A DNA stretch of 64,000 nt from Paenibacillus sp. JNUCC32 (GTDB lineage Bacteria; Bacillota; Bacilli; Paenibacillales; Paenibacillaceae), in the NCBI RefSeq assembly GCF_014863545.1, contig NZ_CP062260.1, forward strand, positions 1-64,000, written 5' to 3'. The translations under genes were made by a program, and so were the position numbers. Shown here one piece after another: positions 1 to 8,264 of this stretch; position 1 is the stretch's first letter, and every line of letters begins with the position of its first letter. The notes under the pieces are model-generated. The model was not told where the DNA came from, ran no database searches, and was given only the letters and a program-made list of their open reading frames with translations.

Positions 1-672
1 CGGCGATTGCGCTCCTCGGCGATGGTGGAGTGCGGCGAAACGTCCTTTATGATCGACTGCGGTCCGGATTGGCGCGTCATGATGGAGGGGCTCGGGATTC
101 GAAAAATGAGCGACATGCTGATTACGCACGCCCACTTTGATCATATCGGAGGCCTTCCGGAATGGAGCGATGCCTGCAGATGGCAGAGGGAAAAAGGCCG
201 GCTATACGCCCCAGCCGAGGTGCTGGACCAGATTGTCCGCCAGTATCCGTGGCTTCCGCGGCAGATGGAGATGACGCCAGTCGATGATGGATTTACATTG
301 GCTGGCTGGGAGATTTCGTGCTGGAAAGTAAACCATGGCAAAAACGGGTACTCCTACGCCTACCGGTTCCAGAAGGACGGGTACACATGGGTGTACAATT
401 CGGATTCGATTGATCTCAGCCCGAAGGAAAAGGAGCCGCTGAAAGGCGTGGATCTCCTGGTGCTGGGAACCAGCTTTGTTCATGAAACCGCCCAATTCGA
501 GACCCGCTCCGTCTATGACATGAAGGAAGCGGCAGAGCTGCTCGCCGAGGTGAAACCTCGCCAAACGGTGTATACCCATATGTCGCATGACGTCGACGTT
601 CGGAAAGAGCTGCCTCTGCCGGAGGGAGTCCGTGTGGCGGTGGCAGGGATGACGGTGAGATTAAATAAATGA
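1..672 (+). CDS. MBL-fold metallo-hydrolase, PhnP-like (5' truncated)
   Basis: Metallo-beta-lactamase-fold hydrolase. The metal motif HAHFDH lies in the first third, followed by a conserved VNHG segment, an NSDS segment and a late THMSHD histidine motif. The order resembles PhnP-type cyclic phosphodiesterases, which normally begin with a Cys-rich N-terminus and then an R(R)xRSSA segment like the one here. The reading frame is open to the window edge (Arg-Arg-Leu-Arg-Ser-Ser before the first Met), so the true start lies upstream; a TTG at 7 is probably internal. The substrate is not determinable: no phosphonate genes are visible, so a housekeeping phosphodiesterase role is only inferred. Confidence 0.8.
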   Translation, partial: RRLRSSAMVECGETSFMIDCGPDWRVMMEGLGIRKMSDMLITHAHFDHIGGLPEWSDACRWQREKGRLYAPAEVLDQIVRQYPWLPRQMEMTPVDDGFTLAGWEISCWKVNHGKNGYSYAYRFQKDGYTWVYNSDSIDLSPKEKEPLKGVDLLVLGTSFVHETAQFETRSVYDMKEAAELLAEVKPRQTVYTHMSHDVDVRKELPLPEGVRVAVAGMTVRLNK

Positions 673-785
673 AAATATGGAGTAGTTAATCCAGCCATGT
701 GTGCGGACCGACGGCCCCCGTGCGGAGACCTTTAACGTGAAGATGCGGCAGGATTGCCGTCTTAAGCCGCTTGCTGGGATATCTC

Positions 786-1196
786 TCACACAGATCCGGC
801 CATACCGTATCGTTCAGGGTACAGCAGCTTGAAGCCGGCGTGTTGATACAGCTTGATTCCGGGAACGTCCGTGATGACGGTGACCTCGGCTCCGCTTGGC
901 GCTATTTTTTTCAGGCGGGCGAGCAGTTCGGACACGATCGTTTCTTCAAGCCCTTGATCCCGATAGGATGCCGCGGCCATAACATCTACCAGTTGAAAAT
1001 ACAAAGCGCCGTCGCCGATCACCCTTCCCATACCGATCAGCCGGTCATTGCCGTCCCGGACAAGGACGGAGAGCAGGCTGCGGTTGAGAGCCGTCTCTGC
1101 GATCGATTCCTCGACCTCAGGCAGCCCTGCATCGAATCGGAGATCGATATATTCCTTAAGCTGTGGAACTTCCTCGGTTATGTGCATATTCATCAT
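786..1196 (-). CDS. GNAT family N-acetyltransferase
   Basis: A 136-residue single-domain GNAT acetyltransferase. The central strand and pyrophosphate loop are recognisable (LVDVMAAASYRDQGLEETIV, a degenerate form of the R/QxxGxG/A acetyl-CoA loop), followed by an LYQHAGF C-terminal motif. The start is set by GGGAGG seven bases before ATG at 1196. It is divergent from the MerR-type gene at 1418, so the 220-base gap may hold control sites for both. The substrate is unknown; small stand-alone GNATs of this type act on amino groups of metabolites or proteins. Confidence 0.8.
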   Translation of the reverse strand: MMNMHITEEVPQLKEYIDLRFDAGLPEVEESIAETALNRSLLSVLVRDGNDRLIGMGRVIGDGALYFQLVDVMAAASYRDQGLEETIVSELLARLKKIAPSGAEVTVITDVPGIKLYQHAGFKLLYPERYGMAGSV

Positions 1197-1356
1197 TGAT
1201 CAGCCTCCCGCTGTTAAGAATACGTTCAACTTGCCTCTACACCAACCAATATACTACATTGATGCAAGTGAGAAGCTGCCGGGCGGCGAATTCGCCAGCA
1301 CTCTTGTTGATGCTGCACAAACCTTATCTGAGCACTTTAATGTTTTAATTTAAGGT

Positions 1357-1385
1357 TTGCCAATGGCCCGCGATTCTGGTAAAGT
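1357..1385 (+). promoter_or_regulatory. Candidate sigma-A promoter of the double-MerR gene
   Basis: TTGCCA (1357-1362), a 17-base spacer and TAAAGT (1380-1385) lie just upstream of a strong GGGAGGGGAC ribosome binding site and ATG at 1418. The match is inferred by eye. Confidence 0.5.
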
Positions 1386-1417
1386 AGGTTCTCAATCGTG
1401 GTCGGGGAGGGGACGGC

Positions 1418-2179
1418 ATGCATTACTACAAGCCGAAAGACATCGCCAAAGAGCTGCATATCAGTACGAGTGCTTTAAGGCATTACGAATCTTGGGGAGT
1501 GGTGCCCTCACCTGAGCGGAACGAGAAGGGGTACCGTCTATACACGAAGATGCATCTCGCCTACTTCCGGTGTCTGCGGGCCATGTTCCCCGGGTTCGGT
1601 TATGCCGTAACCTATGATGTGATTCGCCATATCCAGAAGAGGGAGATGGATGAAGCCCTCTGGCTCGTGAACGGGGAGCAGGTCAAACTGCAGCAGGAAA
1701 AGACCATTGCGGACGAAACGCTTGCCCTGCTTGAGAATCCCGGGCTTGACAGCATCAGGGATAAAAAGCTGAAGGCGCATATGACAATCGGCGAAGCTGC
1801 CGAATTGACCAACGTGGAGTCGTCCGCCATTCGTCACTGGGAGAAGGAAGGCTTGATCACTCCCGATCGCAACCCCGAGAATGGATATCGGCTGTACAGC
1901 CCCTCGCATGTCCGGCAGATTTTGCTGATTCGCTCGCTGAGGCGGACCGTATATTACCTGGAGAGCATCAAGGAGATTATTCAGGCCGTGGAGCATCAGA
2001 GCATTGAGCAGGCCAAAAAATTGGTCCGCGAAGCGTTGTCGGTCATTCATCAACGAAATCTGCAGCAATTCAACGGCATTCATAAGCTGATGGAGCTGTG
2101 CATGGAGGTAGGCTTGCTGGAGTTCGACGATGCGGCTCTTCTGAAGCCGATTCTAACATTTAACCCGGATCGGGAATGA
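1418..2179 (+). CDS. Transcriptional regulator with two tandem MerR-type HTH domains
   Basis: A 253-residue protein with two complete MerR-like winged-helix DNA-binding modules. The first covers roughly residues 3-70 (TSALRHYESWGVV, then GYRLYTKMHL). The second covers roughly residues 120-190 (SSAIRHWEKEGLITPDRN, then GYRLYSPSHV). Each has the helix-turn-helix, the R(H/Y)YE/W signature and the wing GYRLY. MerR proteins usually carry one such domain plus a C-terminal dimerisation/effector domain; here a helical tail (about 200-253) follows the second module. Two modules could let one chain contact both half-sites, or two sites. No metal-binding Cys pattern is seen, and the effector is unknown. 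Confidence 0.85.
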   Translation: MHYYKPKDIAKELHISTSALRHYESWGVVPSPERNEKGYRLYTKMHLAYFRCLRAMFPGFGYAVTYDVIRHIQKREMDEALWLVNGEQVKLQQEKTIADETLALLENPGLDSIRDKKLKAHMTIGEAAELTNVESSAIRHWEKEGLITPDRNPENGYRLYSPSHVRQILLIRSLRRTVYYLESIKEIIQAVEHQSIEQAKKLVREALSVIHQRNLQQFNGIHKLMELCMEVGLLEFDDAALLKPILTFNPDRE

Positions 2180-2253
2180 TCGACAGGTCGCGGCGGCCTT
2201 GCGCTTCCCAAGGAAACGGTTTGGGCGCCGCATTGGCCCGGTTTATGGACAGG

Positions 2254-2286
2254 AACAAGCCCCCATGGATATCATGGAGGCTTGTT
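2254..2286. terminator. Hairpin between convergent genes
   Basis: An AACAAGCC...GGCTTGTT stem with an inner CATG/CATG pairing sits between the convergent MerR-type and Cof-type genes. It probably serves both strands; the T-tract is weak. Confidence 0.5.
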
Positions 2287-2309
2287 TGCGCAGCTAGTTA
2301 TTTTTCGTA

Positions 2310-3116
2310 TTAACCTTGGTTGAGCACGAATTTATCAATGACATGCTTCACGCCGTCTTCGTTATTCCCCAACGTAACGTAATCGGCAATCGCCTTAAGC
2401 GGCTCGATCGAATTGCCCATAGCGACGCCAAGTCCGGCTGCCTCCAGCATTTCGTGGTCGTTCCAGGAGTCGCCGACAGCGATGGTTTCCTTGAGATCGC
2501 AGCCAAAATGATCGGCCAGGAAGGTCAGCGCATGTCCCTTCGTGCCTTCCTTATGCATGAACTCCAGAAAATGCGGCTTGGATTTGGTAATATGCACTTC
2601 ATCGCCGAGCAGCTCGCGGAATATAGGGATCAGTTCATCGAGATAGTCGGGATCGTCAATAATGAGCATTTTCGGTGTCGGTTTCCGAACCATCGTCATA
2701 AAATCAGGCTCGATATAATAAGGCGTCCGGTTCAGGGCGCAGTAATCGATCAGCTTCTGATTCTCTTCGCGGGCATACAGCTTGTCATCGATGTAGGTTT
2801 GCAGATGCAGATTGTGCTCCACGCAGTATTCAAACAGCTTTACGGCAGCGTCGACGGGAACGAAGCGTTCGTAGAGAACCTTTTCGTCGAGCAGGTTTTT
2901 GATCAAGGCACCTTGGTAGGTGATGATGGGAACGTTGAGTCCGGTTTGACGGGCAATCGCCTGGGCTGACGCATAGGCACGTCCGGTTGCCAGCGTCACG
3001 ACGACGCCGTGGGCGACCGCTTGCTCAAGCGCCTGCTGGACGCCTGGGGTTACTTCCTTATCGTCATTGATCAGGGTGTCGTCAATGTCGATGGCCATCA
3101 ATTTGTAAGTTGTCAT
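2310..3116 (-). CDS. Cof-type HAD-IIB family phosphatase
   Basis: A 268-residue haloacid dehalogenase superfamily hydrolase of the Cof/YcsE type. It shows motif I DIDDTL (nucleophile Asp near residue 9), motif II LATGRAYA, a IIB cap domain in the middle, Lys in the KG(H)AL region and motif IV VGDSWNDHEML. These enzymes dephosphorylate sugar phosphates, flavin mononucleotide or pyridoxal phosphate; the exact substrate cannot be assigned. A GGAGAG site precedes the ATG at 3116. It lies 40 bases downstream of the DMT transporter on the same strand and may be co-transcribed with it. Confidence 0.9.
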   Translation of the reverse strand: MTTYKLMAIDIDDTLINDDKEVTPGVQQALEQAVAHGVVVTLATGRAYASAQAIARQTGLNVPIITYQGALIKNLLDEKVLYERFVPVDAAVKLFEYCVEHNLHLQTYIDDKLYAREENQKLIDYCALNRTPYYIEPDFMTMVRKPTPKMLIIDDPDYLDELIPIFRELLGDEVHITKSKPHFLEFMHKEGTKGHALTFLADHFGCDLKETIAVGDSWNDHEMLEAAGLGVAMGNSIEPLKAIADYVTLGNNEDGVKHVIDKFVLNQG

Positions 3117-3155
3117 GGGTATCTCTCCTTTTTGATTTTGTCTCTGTCTTTAACT

Positions 3156-4058
3156 CTATTGTACCTTCTGTGGCGCAGACTTCAATTCCGCAATCACCAT
3201 TCCCGCCAAAATGCACAGGCAACCGATGCCGCCGAAAAGCGTAAGCCGTTCTCCGGCAAACAGAATTCCCGTCAGTGCCGCGAATACGGGCTCCGTTGCA
3301 TAGATGATGGCTACCCTGGACGGCGTCGTGTATTTTTGGCAGACGGTTTGGATCCAGAAGGCGAATGCGCTGGTAGGGCCGATGGATACAGCGAGCGCCC
3401 ACAGCACGTTCGGCTCGGTCAGCTTCTCCATCAGATCCGCTGCATGGCCCACATGTTCGGTTAAAGCGGAAGCTATCAGGCTGAATACCCCAACGACGGC
3501 CATCTGGAGCGCTGCCAGCAGCAGGGAGGGATATCGGCCGGCATAAACGCCCGTATAACCGATATGGAGCGCAAAACCGATGGCGCAAACGAATACGAGC
3601 ACATCGCCCTTGTTCAGGCTCATGCCGGATCCGGCGAAGGTGAGCAGGTACAGGCCCGCTGCAGCAAGCAAGGCGCTGATCCAAGTGAATCTGGAGATGG
3701 AGTGTTTTAACAGCGCGTACGATATGAAAGGCACCAGCACGACGGACAAGCCGGTAATGAAACCTGCATTGGACGTGGTCGTGTACAGAAGGCCCGCCGT
3801 TTGAAAGGCATAGCCGATAAACAAAAAAAGACCGAGCAGGCAAGCATGCAGCAGCATCCTGCCGGATATTAGCTTCCACTGATTCCGGTAAAAGAGGGTG
3901 ATGATCAATGCGAGGAGCAGGGCCGCTCCCAGAAAGCGGGCCGAATTAAAGGCCATAGGCGGGAGGACGCGCACCGCATACTGAACGATGAGGAACGTGG
4001 AGCCCCACATCATGGCCACCAGAAGCAGGCTGATGTCGGCGATACGTGAGCGATTCAC
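3156..4058 (-). CDS. EamA/DMT-family transporter
   Basis: A roughly 300-residue membrane protein with about ten hydrophobic segments arranged as two EamA repeats (AMMWGSTFLIVQYAV near the N-terminus; IYATEPVFAALTGILFAGE in the second repeat). Proteins of this family export amino acids, nucleobases or other metabolites. I chose the GTG at 4058, spaced about 8 bases from AAGGATG, because the 27 codons upstream encode a basic, non-family N-terminus. The substrate is unknown. Confidence 0.85.
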   Translation of the reverse strand: MNRSRIADISLLLVAMMWGSTFLIVQYAVRVLPPMAFNSARFLGAALLLALIITLFYRNQWKLISGRMLLHACLLGLFLFIGYAFQTAGLLYTTTSNAGFITGLSVVLVPFISYALLKHSISRFTWISALLAAAGLYLLTFAGSGMSLNKGDVLVFVCAIGFALHIGYTGVYAGRYPSLLLAALQMAVVGVFSLIASALTEHVGHAADLMEKLTEPNVLWALAVSIGPTSAFAFWIQTVCQKYTTPSRVAIIYATEPVFAALTGILFAGERLTLFGGIGCLCILAGMVIAELKSAPQKVQ

Positions 4059-4206
4059 TAGGTAGTCATCCTTTCCGATGATGCGAAACTCAAATTGCAG
4101 CTTCCCGTACTTTCGTCCCCGGGCGTAAGGCATGGGCAAGTGATCAAATTGTATCCCATATGAGCGGATCGGACAACCATTTTTAAGCCTGCAAAAGTGG
4201 AAGGGG

Positions 4207-4236
4207 TAGACAAAAAGAGGATGATTTTGCTATACT
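4207..4236 (+). promoter_or_regulatory. Candidate promoter of the YdjM-like gene
   Basis: TAGACA (4207-4212), an 18-base spacer and TATACT (4231-4236), about 110 bases upstream of the ATG at 4346. Confidence 0.4.
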
Positions 4237-4345
4237 AATGAACCGAACGTATATTCTCATGACCCTGGGCTATCGGACGTGGAGATCGGCAAGCGATCCA
4301 TCGATTCCATAGTCAGCATTGAGCTTAGAAAGGAAGAATGTCATC

Positions 4346-5056
4346 ATGATGGGCAGAGCTCATTTGATTATCAGCACAGGGGTCACGTTATCCGTCATGG
4401 GCATGAGCGGAGTGCCTGTCACGCTGCCTGCCGCGGCAGTGGCTTTGGTCAGCTCGCTGCTTCCCGACATCGACGAGCCCAACTCCCTGCTGGTGCGCAA
4501 GGCGATTCCTTCCGGGCTGCTGCGAATTCTACAGCTGGCGATGATTGGCGCCGCCATATTCGTCGTATTCTACGGCAAGGAGTATGCGCCTTGGAATATC
4601 GCCCTGGCCGGGCTGATCGGGGTTGTTTCGTACCTGCCGAGCCGGACGCTGCGCCATGTCGTCATGTTCCTGATCGGCTTGGGACTGATTTCCTTCGGGC
4701 AGGGCTTCAGCCCATGGAATACGATCGCAGGCAGCGTGCTGATTGCAGGCTCCTTGGTGACCCATCGGGGGTTAACCCATACCGTCTATGCCGCAGCCGG
4801 ATGGACGGGCTTGCTGTATTTTGCGTCACAGGGCAAGATCGGCGGGGAAAGCCTATGGTTTGCCGGCGGTTTATCCTACTCGATTCATTTGCTCGCAGAT
4901 GCGCTGACCAACCGCGGAATCCGTCCGCTTCCTCCGTTCAAATGGAGAATCAAGCTGAAGATCATGAGCACCGGAAGCAAATGGGGACGCACGGTAGAGA
5001 ATGCCTGCATTGTGCTGACGCTGGCCCTTGTTTGGTACGTGTTTATGGCTTCTTAA
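4346..5056 (+). CDS. YdjM-type membrane-bound metal-dependent hydrolase (DUF457-like)
   Basis: A 236-residue integral membrane protein with an N-terminal GRAHLIIS segment, SSLLPDIDEPNS, THRGLTHT and HLLADALTNRG. These conserved His/Asp motifs define the YdjM/DUF457 family of predicted membrane-bound metal-dependent hydrolases. The biochemical role is not settled, although LexA control is known for E. coli YdjM; no LexA site is evident here. ATG at 4346 (or 4349) is favoured over an upstream TTG because AGGAAG sits 9 bases before it. Confidence 0.8.
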   Translation: MMGRAHLIISTGVTLSVMGMSGVPVTLPAAAVALVSSLLPDIDEPNSLLVRKAIPSGLLRILQLAMIGAAIFVVFYGKEYAPWNIALAGLIGVVSYLPSRTLRHVVMFLIGLGLISFGQGFSPWNTIAGSVLIAGSLVTHRGLTHTVYAAAGWTGLLYFASQGKIGGESLWFAGGLSYSIHLLADALTNRGIRPLPPFKWRIKLKIMSTGSKWGRTVENACIVLTLALVWYVFMAS

Positions 5057-5084
5057 ATCCGGGATATGCAGTTTTACAATGAAA

Positions 5085-5126
5085 AAGCCTCCCGCCCTTA
5101 TGCAATGCATACGGGGCGAGAGGCTT
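5085..5126. terminator. Terminator between ydjM-like gene and lplA
   Basis: AAGCCTCCCGCCC pairs with GGGGCGAGAGGCTT. On the minus strand the stem is followed by five Ts, so it mainly ends lplA transcription. Confidence 0.7.
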
Positions 5127-5145
5127 ATTTAGATTTCAGCCGGAT

Positions 5146-6147
5146 CTATTCCTCAAGAAAGATGAGGCCGATCAGATCGTCGAGCTCGAGGTTGCCGAAG
5201 TAATGCTTGACGTCGATGCCGGATAGCGCGGTGCGCACCGCCGTTTCTTCGTACCGTTTGCCGCGAAGCAGATTCTCGATATCCGCAACATCGCCGACGC
5301 CGAAGAAATCGCCGTAAATTTTAATCTCTCCGATATGCCCTTCACGGATATCCATGCGGATATCGATGATGCCCACCGGGAACTTCCTCGCATGCTTCAC
5401 GTTGCTCTCAGGGGACAGCCCGTAGTTCCAATCCCAATTCTGGTAGCGTTCCTTCGAAATCTGGTTGATGATCTCCCAATCCTTCTCCTGAAGCACGTAT
5501 TGCGGTACTTGATCCGGTTCCATCCCGAAGATCGAGCGAAGCAGCTCCGCGCGGAACTGTTCAATGGTCATGTCGGTGCCAAGCAGCTCCTTGATGTTAG
5601 CTACGCGGCTGCGCACGGACTTGGTGCTCTTGGATTTAAACTTTTCCGGATTGGCATTCAGCGAGGCCTGCACGTCATCCAGATTCAGATCGAACATGAG
5701 CGTGCCGTGGCTGAACATGCGTCCCCGCGTCGAGAACTGAGCGTTCCCCGAAATTTTCTTCTCGCCGACCTGCAGGTCATTCCGGCCGCTGAGCTCGGCT
5801 GGCACGCCCATCTTTTGCAGGAAGTCGATGACCGGCTGCGTGAACTTCAGGAAGTTGTGGAACGACTGGCCGTCGTCCTTCGTAATGAAGCTGAAATTCA
5901 GGTTGCCGAGATCGTGGTACACGGCTCCGCCGCCGGACAGCCGGCGCACAACCTGGATGTTGTTGTCGCGAACGTATTCCTGGTTGATCTCTTCGATCGT
6001 ATTCTGATGCTTTCCGATGATGATGGAAGGCTTGTTGATATAAAAGAGAAGGTAGCTCTCGTCCATGGACAAGTGCTTAAGCGCATATTCTTCAATCGCT
6101 AGGTTGATGGATGGGTCGTGAATCCCCTGATTATCGATAAATAGCAT
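5146..6147 (-). CDS. lplA: Lipoate--protein ligase
   Basis: A 333-residue lipoate-protein ligase A. It carries the signature RRLSGGGAVYHDLGNLNFSF, which binds lipoyl-AMP, the conserved lysine in GEKKISGNAQ, and a C-terminal accessory domain starting around residue 250, so this is a full-length ligase rather than the shorter LipM/LipL type. It adenylates free lipoate and transfers it to lipoyl domains of 2-oxoacid dehydrogenases or GcvH in the cytoplasm. GGAGG lies five bases upstream of ATG 6147; a GTG-started extension of six codons is less likely. The gene stands alone. Confidence 0.92.
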   Translation of the reverse strand: MLFIDNQGIHDPSINLAIEEYALKHLSMDESYLLFYINKPSIIIGKHQNTIEEINQEYVRDNNIQVVRRLSGGGAVYHDLGNLNFSFITKDDGQSFHNFLKFTQPVIDFLQKMGVPAELSGRNDLQVGEKKISGNAQFSTRGRMFSHGTLMFDLNLDDVQASLNANPEKFKSKSTKSVRSRVANIKELLGTDMTIEQFRAELLRSIFGMEPDQVPQYVLQEKDWEIINQISKERYQNWDWNYGLSPESNVKHARKFPVGIIDIRMDIREGHIGEIKIYGDFFGVGDVADIENLLRGKRYEETAVRTALSGIDVKHYFGNLELDDLIGLIFLEE

Positions 6148-6231
6148 AGCATCCTCCGTCGTCACAATTCAAAATGTGGTGCTTCCAGACTATTGTAAAC
6201 CAATTTGAAGGCAGAGACAAAGCATTCCATG

Positions 6232-6261
6232 TTGACGAGTCAGGGACGGTAGCGACATAAT
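6232..6261 (+). promoter_or_regulatory. Candidate promoter of the cobD-cbiZ-cbiB-cobC operon
   Basis: TTGACG (6232-6237), an 18-base spacer and CATAAT (6256-6261). An in-frame ATG at 6260 overlaps this -10 element, which supports the downstream start at 6323. No cobalamin riboswitch motif is seen in this 5' region. Confidence 0.55.
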
Positions 6262-6322
6262 GATGGCATTACATAACGGCAGGGCTTTCAAGAGCCATGG
6301 GCATGGAACGGGAGGAACCCTT

Positions 6323-7447
6323 ATGAGCGATAATAACCAACCTTTGATCGAGGTGTACGGACACGGCGGGGACGTGGAGACGGCGGCGGCTGCATATGGA
6401 AGGGCAGCCTCGGCTTTTCTGGATTACAGCGCGAATATTAACCCGCTAGGACCGCCCCAAGGGGTCATGGCAGCGTTAGAAGAAGGGATGAGCGCGGTGA
6501 TTCGTTATCCGGATCCGGGGCACCGCGAATTCAAGAGGCTGCTTGCGGAGGAATTGGACACCGATGCCCGGTGCATTCTTGTCGGAAATGGAGCTGCAGA
6601 ATGCATGGCACTGCTGCTGCTGGGCCTGCAGCCCCGAACGGTCGGCGTGGTCGATCCTTGTTTTTCCGAATACCGGGAGCTGTCCTTGAAATTTGGTTCG
6701 GACATCCGCTCCGTGTGCGGGGAGCCGGAGCGGGATTGGCGTGCGGACAAGGCGGATATGATGGAGCTGATCGCCTGCACGGATCTCGTATTTGTGGGAC
6801 AGCCGAACAATCCGAACGGGGTTCAGTACAGCCTGGAGGATATTCGCGAGCTGGCGGCATGCGCTGAGCAAGAAGGGACCTGGTTGGTGCTGGATGAGGC
6901 CTTCATCGATTTCATTCCGCCGGAGGACAGACAGACATTGATGCCGGAACTGCAGGACTATCCGCGGACGATCATTGTCCGGTCGATGACCAAGTTTTAT
7001 GCGATACCGGGCCTGCGGCTCGGGTTTACGGTTGCCCACCACGACGTGATACGCACCATGGCAGGCAAACAGGTGACGTGGAGCGTCAATGGACTGGCGC
7101 TGCTTGCGGGAGAGGCTTGTCTTGACAGCGGCAGGGAATATGAACTGGACACGCTGCAATTGATTCGCGTGGAACGCGAGAAGCTGATACATGGTTTACG
7201 AGCGCTGGGGCTTGACGTTACGCCGGGGGAGGCCAATTTTCTGCTGATGGAGCTTCCGCGGCCTTGGAATGCAGGGACGTTCCAGCAGGAAATGGGCAGG
7301 CGGGGCGTGCTCGTCCGCAGCTGCGCCATGTACCCGGGCCTCGGTGAGCGCCACATCCGGTTAGCCGTTAAGGATGCCGGATCTAACGACAGATTGCTGG
7401 CGATAACCGCGGAGGTCCTTGGAAATCCTTCTGCTGACGCGACTTAG
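6323..7447 (+). CDS. cobD: Threonine-phosphate decarboxylase CobD
   Basis: A 374-residue PLP-dependent aminotransferase-fold enzyme. It has an N-terminal YGHGGD, LDYSANINPLGPP, the PNNPNG loop, DEAFIDF and the PLP lysine in VRSMTKFYAIPGLRLG. This combination is typical of CobD, which decarboxylates L-threonine-phosphate to (R)-1-amino-2-propanol phosphate, the aminopropanol donor for the cobalamin side chain. HisC is the closest alternative, but the SANINPLGPP motif and the neighbours (cbiZ, cbiB, cobC) favour CobD. GGGAGG lies seven bases before ATG 6323. First gene of a four-gene operon. Confidence 0.9.
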   Translation: MSDNNQPLIEVYGHGGDVETAAAAYGRAASAFLDYSANINPLGPPQGVMAALEEGMSAVIRYPDPGHREFKRLLAEELDTDARCILVGNGAAECMALLLLGLQPRTVGVVDPCFSEYRELSLKFGSDIRSVCGEPERDWRADKADMMELIACTDLVFVGQPNNPNGVQYSLEDIRELAACAEQEGTWLVLDEAFIDFIPPEDRQTLMPELQDYPRTIIVRSMTKFYAIPGLRLGFTVAHHDVIRTMAGKQVTWSVNGLALLAGEACLDSGREYELDTLQLIRVEREKLIHGLRALGLDVTPGEANFLLMELPRPWNAGTFQQEMGRRGVLVRSCAMYPGLGERHIRLAVKDAGSNDRLLAITAEVLGNPSADAT

Positions 7448-7529
7448 GGATTTCTAGCAGCAGATCCATATGAAGAACGCTACAGGTACAGTTGGTTCAG
7501 ATATTTAAGGAGCAGGGAGAGAAAAAAAC

Positions 7530-8264
7530 ATGGCAGTACCTTTTCTGAAAGGCAGCAATCGTCCATATAACTCGGATGCATGGCCGGGAGCCATCGTGTC
7601 CTTGGATTCGGAGCAGCAGCATCCGCATATTCGGATCTCGCTTCCGAGTCCGGCTGCGTCCATAAGCAGCGCCATATACGGCGGCGGTTTTCTGCACTTG
7701 GACCATATCGTGAACCGTTATGTCGACAAGCATTACGATTGCAGCGATCCGATAAACGATATGGTTAGCTTTATGGCTGGGCACGGCTATCCGGCCGATT
7801 CCACGGCAGGATTGATGACGGCGGTAAAACTGAAATATGCCTCCATTCGGGAGGCTCGGGGCGAGCAAGCTTCCGTTCTATGCTGTACTACCGCGGGCGT
7901 GGGCAATGCAGCCCGCGCCGGGTCGAGCCGTACGACCTTCGCGGCTTACCAGCCTGGCACGATTAATGTCGTGCTGGTGGTGGACGGAAGGCTGACGCCG
8001 GCTTGCATGGTGAACGCCATGCTGACGGCAGCCGAAGCGAAAGCCGCGGCGCTGCATGACCTGGGGGTGAAGGATCATGAAACCGGAGCCGCCGCCACGG
8101 GGACGACGACGGATGCGATGGTCCTTGCGGTCAGCGGCAATACAGCCTTTGGCGTGAACCATCATTATGCCGGAACCGCGACCGATCTGGGCGGCATGAT
8201 CGGACGTCTTGTCTACGACAGCGTCACGGAGAGCATCGCCGCCGAAAGAGAAGATCGGATATGA
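7530..8264 (+). CDS. cbiZ: Adenosylcobinamide amidohydrolase CbiZ
   Basis: A 244-residue CbiZ-family protein, recognised from TTAGVGNAARAG, the GTINVVLVVDGRL segment, AMLTAAEAKAAAL and TGTTTDAM. CbiZ cleaves the aminopropanol side chain of adenosylcobinamide (or pseudocobalamin) to give adenosylcobyric acid, which CbiB can re-enter into the pathway. It overlaps cbiB by four bases (ATGA), implying translational coupling of the amidohydrolase with the synthase that uses its product. This supports scavenging of incomplete or foreign corrinoids. Confidence 0.9.
   Translation: MAVPFLKGSNRPYNSDAWPGAIVSLDSEQQHPHIRISLPSPAASISSAIYGGGFLHLDHIVNRYVDKHYDCSDPINDMVSFMAGHGYPADSTAGLMTAVKLKYASIREARGEQASVLCCTTAGVGNAARAGSSRTTFAAYQPGTINVVLVVDGRLTPACMVNAMLTAAEAKAAALHDLGVKDHETGAAATGTTTDAMVLAVSGNTAFGVNHHYAGTATDLGGMIGRLVYDSVTESIAAEREDRI

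Noticed and set aside
3082..3879. 265-codon minus-strand frame overlapping the DMT transporter
   Set aside because: Arg/Cys-rich out-of-frame shadow of the transporter gene.
6260..6322. Upstream ATG extension of cobD
   Set aside because: The ATG overlaps the -10 of the promoter and the extension lacks family similarity; GGGAGG supports 6323.
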